Assembly (NCBI GenBank): GCA_001767695.1
Contig: MELR01000007.1
Coordinates: 118,885 to 163,110 of the forward strand
Length of the DNA stretch: 44,226 nt
DNA from: Actinobacteria bacterium RBG_16_68_21
GTDB taxonomy: Bacteria; Actinomycetota; Acidimicrobiia; Spongiisociales; UBA11373
Direction: 5' to 3'
Below are positions 39,999 to 44,226 of the stretch, piece after piece (the stretch's first letter is position 1; every line of letters starts with the position of its first letter). The translations under genes were made by a program, and so were the position numbers. The notes under the pieces are model-generated. The model made no database searches. It had not been told where the DNA came from and saw only the letters and a program-made list of their open reading frames with translations.

Positions 39999-40883
39999 AT
40001 GCTCGAGCTCGCCGGCCTCGCCAAACGCTACGGGGAGGTCGTAGCGCTCGACGGTGCCGGCGTCGTCGCCCGGCCGGGAAGGATCGTCGGATTCCTCGGC
40101 CCGAACGGCGCCGGCAAGACGACGGCGATGCGCTCGGTCTTCGGCCTGGTGGCGCTCGACGCCGGCACCGTGGCCTGGAACGGCCGGCAGGTGGATGCCG
40201 CCGCCCGGCTCCGCTTCGGGTACATGCCCGAACAGCGCGGCCTCTATCCCAAGATGCGGGTGGGTGCCCAGGTCGCGTGGCTGGGCAGGCTGCGCGGCAT
40301 GTCCCGCACGGATGCCGCCCGATCGACCGAGGCGTGGCTGGAACGCCTCGGTCTCGACGGCCGATCCAACGACCGGGTCGAGGCCCTCTCCCACGGCAAC
40401 CAGCAGCGCGCCCAGCTGGCCGCCAGCCTGGTCCACGATCCGGACCTGCTGGTCCTCGACGAGCCCTTCTCCGGCCTCGATCCCATGGGGGTCGATGCGA
40501 TGAGTGAGGTGATCCGGGGCCGCGCCGCCGAGGGGGCGACGGTCATCTTCTCCTCGCACCAGTTGGACCTGGTCCAAGACATCTGCCAGGACGTCGCCAT
40601 CATCGACCGGGGACGGATAGTGGCGGCGGGGACCATCGATGACGTGCGCGGCACCGCCCCGAGCCGGCGACTGGAGGTGTCGTTCACCGACCCGTCGGTG
40701 CGCTGGGACCCGCCGAACGCCCGGCTGATCCGGGACCGCAACGGGCTGCGGATCTATATGGTCCCCCGGGATGCCGATCCCGCCGCCTACCTCACCGGGG
40801 CCATGGCGGCGGGTGTCGTCTCCGGGTTCGCCTTCGAGGCGCCCCGGCTCTCCGAGGTCTTCCGCGAGGCGGTGGGACGATGA
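39999..40883 (+). CDS. ABC transporter ATP-binding protein, NatA-like
   Basis: A 294-residue ATPase. Walker A GPNGAGKTTAM, Q-loop MPEQRGLYPKM, signature ALSHGNQQRAQLAASL and Walker B LLVLDEPFSGLDPMG are in order; the SxGNQQR signature and a C-terminal extra domain are typical of NatA/YhaQ exporters. I choose ATG 39999 because TAGGAT at 39986-39991 lies 7 nt before it (leaderless); an ATG at 39990 would overlap that box. It is followed by the overlapping permease gene. Substrate unknown. Confidence 0.9.
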   Translation: MLELAGLAKRYGEVVALDGAGVVARPGRIVGFLGPNGAGKTTAMRSVFGLVALDAGTVAWNGRQVDAAARLRFGYMPEQRGLYPKMRVGAQVAWLGRLRGMSRTDAARSTEAWLERLGLDGRSNDRVEALSHGNQQRAQLAASLVHDPDLLVLDEPFSGLDPMGVDAMSEVIRGRAAEGATVIFSSHQLDLVQDICQDVAIIDRGRIVAAGTIDDVRGTAPSRRLEVSFTDPSVRWDPPNARLIRDRNGLRIYMVPRDADPAAYLTGAMAAGVVSGFAFEAPRLSEVFREAVGR

Positions 40884-42064
40884 ACTTCCTCCGTTCCACG
40901 TACCTGGTCGCCTGGCGAGAAGCCACCGAGCGCGCTCGCAGTCGTGCCTATGTCGTCTCCACGATCTTCACCGTTGTGCTCGTCGGCGGGCTGATCGCGG
41001 TGGTGGCCTTGACCGACACCGGTGGACCCAAGAGCTACACCGTGGGCCGTGCCGGCGTGGCGCCCCCGGCGCTGGCGACCTCGATTGCGATGGTCGCCAC
41101 CGCTTCGGATGTGCTCGTCTCCCAGACTGAATACTCCGATGCCGCTGCGGCGCGCCAGGCCGTCGCCGATGGAGACATCGATGCTGCAATCGTCGCCGGC
41201 GACACGATCGTCGTGAAGCACGCCGACGGATCGACCATCGAGGCCATCCTCGCCACCGCCCTCGGCCAAGCCCGGCTGGTGCAGCAACTCGACGCCCTCG
41301 GCGTCGATCCTGCGACCCTGACCGATGCAGGAGCCATCTCGGTGGTGGCCACCGAGCCCCCGAAGTCGGATACCGGGGAAGGTATCGCGGTGACGACGGT
41401 CGTGCTGCTCTTCCTCGTCATCACCACCTACGGCCAGTGGGTGCTGATGGGTGTGGTCGAGGAGAAGTCGACCCACGTCGTGGAGCAGGTGGTCTCCTCG
41501 ACGAGTGTGCGATCGCTGCTCGCCGGTAAGGTGATCGGCATCGCCGCGCTCGGCCTCGGACAGCTGGTGCTGCTCGTGGTTTTGGTGATCGGCGCCGGTT
41601 CGGTATTCGACTTGTTCACCCTGCCGTCGGCCACGGTCCCGACCGCCCTTTGGTCGATCGTGTGGTTCCTGCTCGGTTTCGCCTTCTACGCCGTCGCCTA
41701 CGCGGCGGCGGCATCGCTGGTGTCGCGCTCCGAGGACGCTCAGGCAGGTGCCATGCCGGTGGCCCTCTTCGGAGTCGCGTCCTATCTCGTGGCGCTCACT
41801 TTCGTCGTGCCCGATCCGGAGTCGACCGTGTCCCGGGTGATCTCGCTCCTCCCCCCGGTCGCCCCGATTGCATATCCCGCCCGGATCGCCTTCGGCGACG
41901 CCCCGGTATGGGAGATCTTGGCCGGCGTCGCCCTGACCATCGTGGCGATCGTCGCCGTGGTCCGCCTCGCGGCGCGCATCTACGCCGGGGCGATCCTCAG
42001 CGCCGGGGGCCGGATGAAGCCCCGTCAGGCGTGGCGGGCCTCCCGCGAGCTCGCCGGGCGCTAG
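40880..42064 (+). CDS. ABC-2 type permease, NatB-like
   Basis: A 394-residue membrane protein whose ATG overlaps the ATPase stop (ATGA). One transmembrane segment at about 25-46 is followed by a large loop of about 120 residues (to near 165), then about five segments from 170 to 375, with the motif VLMGVVEEKSTHVVEQVVSS typical of NatB/YhaP. With the ATPase it forms an exporter; related pairs extrude Na+ or antimicrobial compounds. The stop TAG shares CTAG with the convergent racemase gene. Confidence 0.88.
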   Translation: MNFLRSTYLVAWREATERARSRAYVVSTIFTVVLVGGLIAVVALTDTGGPKSYTVGRAGVAPPALATSIAMVATASDVLVSQTEYSDAAAARQAVADGDIDAAIVAGDTIVVKHADGSTIEAILATALGQARLVQQLDALGVDPATLTDAGAISVVATEPPKSDTGEGIAVTTVVLLFLVITTYGQWVLMGVVEEKSTHVVEQVVSSTSVRSLLAGKVIGIAALGLGQLVLLVVLVIGAGSVFDLFTLPSATVPTALWSIVWFLLGFAFYAVAYAAAASLVSRSEDAQAGAMPVALFGVASYLVALTFVVPDPESTVSRVISLLPPVAPIAYPARIAFGDAPVWEILAGVALTIVAIVAVVRLAARIYAGAILSAGGRMKPRQAWRASRELAGR

Positions 42065-43200
42065 ACGGGACGGGCCGCTCCGGTGAGCAGATCCTGGACC
42101 TCCGTCGCCGAGTAGCCGAGATCGCCGAGCACTGCGGCGGCGTCCCCGCCGGGGACGCGTGCCGGCAGGGGCTGGCCGGCCGCGGAGCGGGAGAAACGGG
42201 GCGCCGGTGCCGGCTGAACGACCCCGTCGATCGTCACGAACACCCCTCGCCCGGCGAGATGCGGATCGGACGGAGCCTCGGTCAGACCGAGAACCGGGGT
42301 CACACAGGCATCCACCCCGGCGAATCGTTCCGCCCACTCGTCGCGGGTTCCGGTGGCGAATACCTCGGCGAAGCGCCGGGCGAGCACGTCCCAGCCGCTC
42401 CGGTCGTACTGGGCGGGGAGGTCCTCGTCGTCGAGCCCGAGGCCGACGATGAGTGCCGCGTAGAACTTGGGCTCCAGGGCGCCGACGGCGACGAATCGGT
42501 CATCCGCCGTCCGGTAGCAGCGGTAGAACGGGGCTGCACCGTCGAGCAGATTGTTCTCGCGCTGCTCGCTCCACAGCCCGAGGGCCGCCATGCCGTGGAG
42601 CAGCGTGGTGAGCAGGGCGGTGCCGTCGACCATGGCGGCGTCCACCACCTGGCCCCGTCCCGAGGCCTCCCGCTCGACCAGAGCGGCGAGGACGCCGACC
42701 ACCGCCAGCATTCCACCCCCTCCGAAGTCGGCGATGAGGTTGAGGGGAGGGAACGGAGGCAGCTCCGCAGGACCCATCGGGTGGAGCGCTCCGGCCACCG
42801 CGATGTAGTCGATGTCGTGGCCCGCCTCGGCGGCGCGCGGGCCATCCTGACCCCAGCCGGTGATTCTTCCGTAGATCAGTCGCCCGTTGCGGGCGGCACA
42901 GGCCTCCGGCCCGATGCCGAGTCGCTCGGCGACACCGGGCCGGTATCCCTCGATGAGTACGTCGGATCGCTCGACCAGACGGAGCACCACCTCGACCGCC
43001 TCCGGTCGCTTCAGGTCGAGGGTCAGCGACGCCGCCCGGCCCCGCAACAGCGGGTCCATCGGCGCCATCGCCAGGCCGCCGCTGGAGCGATCGATCCGCA
43101 CCACCCGTGCCCCCAGGTCGGCGAGCACCATGGCGGCGAACGGGCCGGGACCGATCGACCCGATCTCGACCACCGACAGGCCGGCAAGGGGGCCGCTCAC
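42061..43200 (-). CDS. Alpha-methylacyl-CoA racemase (class III CoA-transferase fold)
   Basis: A 379-residue enzyme that interconverts 2R- and 2S-methylacyl-CoA so that branched fatty acids or sterol side chains can enter beta-oxidation. The catalytic residues known for the mycobacterial racemase (His126, Asp156, Glu241) appear with a constant offset of two: His128 (GHDIDYIA), Asp158 (LIADFGGGGM) and Glu243 (LEPKFYAAL). This separates it from true CoA-transferases of the same fold. The GTG start overlaps the sbcC stop (GTGA), so the genes are probably co-transcribed, although their roles differ. Confidence 0.9.
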   Translation of the reverse strand: MSGPLAGLSVVEIGSIGPGPFAAMVLADLGARVVRIDRSSGGLAMAPMDPLLRGRAASLTLDLKRPEAVEVVLRLVERSDVLIEGYRPGVAERLGIGPEACAARNGRLIYGRITGWGQDGPRAAEAGHDIDYIAVAGALHPMGPAELPPFPPLNLIADFGGGGMLAVVGVLAALVEREASGRGQVVDAAMVDGTALLTTLLHGMAALGLWSEQRENNLLDGAAPFYRCYRTADDRFVAVGALEPKFYAALIVGLGLDDEDLPAQYDRSGWDVLARRFAEVFATGTRDEWAERFAGVDACVTPVLGLTEAPSDPHLAGRGVFVTIDGVVQPAPAPRFSRSAAGQPLPARVPGGDAAAVLGDLGYSATEVQDLLTGAARPV

Positions 43201-44226
43201 GATGCCGCCGCTCCCCGAATCACCCGGGTGTTCCCCAGTTCGTCCCGGTCCAGCACGATGAGATCTTCCACCCGGTCGCGCATCGCGGGGACATGACTCA
43301 CCACGACCACGACCCGTTCGGTGTTGCCGGCCACGAGCCGTTCGATTCCGTCCATCGCCAGATCGAGATGCTCCGGATCCAGGCTCCCGAAACCCTCGTC
43401 GAGGAAGAAGGCGTCGAGCCGCCCGCCCTCCCTGGCGACGATCTCCGCCAGCGCCAGGGCGAGAGCGAGCGAGGCGAGGAACGTCTCCCCGCCGCTCAGC
43501 GACGCCGGCGCCCGGACCAGGTCGGCGGCGTTGAGGTCGATGATGTTGACATCGGCGTCGTCGCTGAACCGGTAACGTCCGGCGCTCAGGGTCTCGAAGT
43601 GAACCCCGGCGAGATCGGCGAGGGTGCGGCGGCGTTCGTCGAGCACGAACTCGAGGAAGCCGGACGGCCGGAGGTCGCCGTGAAGCCGTTCGAGAAGCGC
43701 ACTCGACGCCACGAGCTGCTGCTCGTCGGCGGCGAGCGCATCGAGCTCGGCGAGCCGCTTCTCGGCAGCCCGGACCTCAGCGGCTATACCCGAGGCCTCC
43801 TTGGCGGCCTCGGTGGCGACATCGACGATGTCGTCGGTCGCCGCCAGCCCGGCTCCCTCCAGGAGATCCGTGCGGGCCGCGCCGGCGGCGGCGACCGCAC
43901 GGATCGCTTGTTCCCGCGCCTCTTCGGCGGCGGACCTGAGCCGGATCCACTCTTCGCGCAGCGATCGCAGCGAAGCCTCGATCGCCGCCGCATCGTCGCC
44001 CGCATCTACATCCACTCCCAGCTTGCCGCCGAGATTCGCGAGGTCGCTGCGCAGCCGGGCGAGCCGCGCCGCCGCGGCTTCCCGCCGCCCTCGCACTGCA
44101 TCGACGGCCTGGCGGGCGGCGGTGTCGGCGGTACGAGCCGCCCGCTCGGCGGCCTCGGCATCGGCCACCTGGGCTCGTACCGCCTTGAGTCGAACCTCGG
44201 GGTCGCCCTCCCCCAGGATCGCGGTG
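43197..44226 (-). CDS. sbcC: SbcC-type exonuclease subunit, C-terminal part
   Basis: The frame is open to the window end; only the last 343 residues or so of a protein usually about 1000 long are present. A coiled-coil arm rich in Ala, Glu and Arg gives way near 43700 to the C-terminal ATPase half: SLSGGETFLASLALALALAE (signature and following helix), FFLDEGFGSLDPEH (Walker B and D-loop) and VVVVSHVPAMRDR (switch His). SbcC and SbcD together cut hairpins and process DNA ends. The stop overlaps the racemase start. sbcD would be expected upstream, outside the window. Confidence 0.92.
   Translation of the reverse strand, partial: TAILGEGDPEVRLKAVRAQVADAEAAERAARTADTAARQAVDAVRGRREAAAARLARLRSDLANLGGKLGVDVDAGDDAAAIEASLRSLREEWIRLRSAAEEAREQAIRAVAAAGAARTDLLEGAGLAATDDIVDVATEAAKEASGIAAEVRAAEKRLAELDALAADEQQLVASSALLERLHGDLRPSGFLEFVLDERRRTLADLAGVHFETLSAGRYRFSDDADVNIIDLNAADLVRAPASLSGGETFLASLALALALAEIVAREGGRLDAFFLDEGFGSLDPEHLDLAMDGIERLVAGNTERVVVVVSHVPAMRDRVEDLIVLDRDELGNTRVIRGAAAS

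Noticed and set aside
41650-43296. 548-codon plus-strand frame across the permease end and the racemase
   Set aside because: It spans parts of two well-supported genes on both strands and encodes only low-complexity sequence.
1-44226. CRISPR arrays, tRNA or rRNA genes, insertion sequences, prophage
   Set aside because: No regularly spaced repeats of suitable length, tRNA-like folds, transposase or integrase frames were seen.

Overview
This window is high-G+C, gene-dense DNA from an actinobacterium (Actinomycetota). The main evidence is the block fakA-recG-rsmD-coaD-sepIVA-like-yceD-rpmF-plsX-rnc-mutM-smc-ftsY, whose content and order match the conserved actinobacterial arrangement (compare the mycobacterial Rv2921c-Rv2927c and coaD/rsmD/recG regions). 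An InhA-type enoyl reductase, an AdnA/AdnB-type helicase-nuclease pair and many apparently leaderless genes point the same way. Having plsX and plsY together, and several fatty-acid catabolism genes, would fit a deep-branching class such as Acidimicrobiia, but that placement is inference. No rRNA, tRNA, CRISPR array, insertion sequence, integrase or phage gene was seen; this is chromosomal core DNA with a few odd insertions between core genes.

Layout. 1-723: 3' end of etfA. 720-15037 (minus): an almost continuous run of 15 genes from fakA down to a small membrane protein, most joined by ATGA/GTGA or 8-nt overlaps; it covers ribosome assembly, coenzyme A, phospholipid precursors, DNA repair, chromosome segregation and SRP targeting. 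15121-15602 (plus): rpmB and a divergent cold-shock-like protein. 15599-17649: acetyltransferase and membrane-anchored esterase, divergent from a lone RAM (AsnC ligand-binding) domain. 17696-19878 (minus): ddl and fabI around an unexplained 365-nt gap. 19958-23666: small membrane protein, VOC protein, YbaK-type deacylase, acyl-CoA ligase and a PH/SHOCT membrane protein. 23667-24115: a 449-nt gap carrying a probable structured RNA gene with its own promoter, closing stem and terminator; this is the most novel feature. 24116-26936 (plus): dapB, an MFS transporter and a stand-alone RecB-type nuclease. 26937-28223 (minus): glutamate dehydrogenase. 28322-34916 (plus): adnA-like, adnB-like and plsY. 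34899-35501 (minus): dtd and a broken small ORF behind it. 35598-36074: a small exported protein. 36129-38812 (minus): a CPA2 antiporter with an RCK-USP-USP regulator. 38862-44226: ychF, a NatA/NatB-like ABC exporter, an alpha-methylacyl-CoA racemase and the 3' end of sbcC.

How the genes work together. PlsX and PlsY form the acyl-phosphate route to lysophosphatidate, and FakA can feed the same route from exogenous fatty acids. AcpS-independent core functions around them (CoaD for coenzyme A, FabI for chain elongation) make lipid supply a theme. AdnAB, the extra RecB nuclease, RecG, SbcC, SMC and MutM form a broad DNA maintenance set. EtfA, the acyl-CoA ligase and the racemase point to oxidation of fatty or branched acids. 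Convergent neighbours are separated either by strong hairpins or by stop codons sharing one CTAG.
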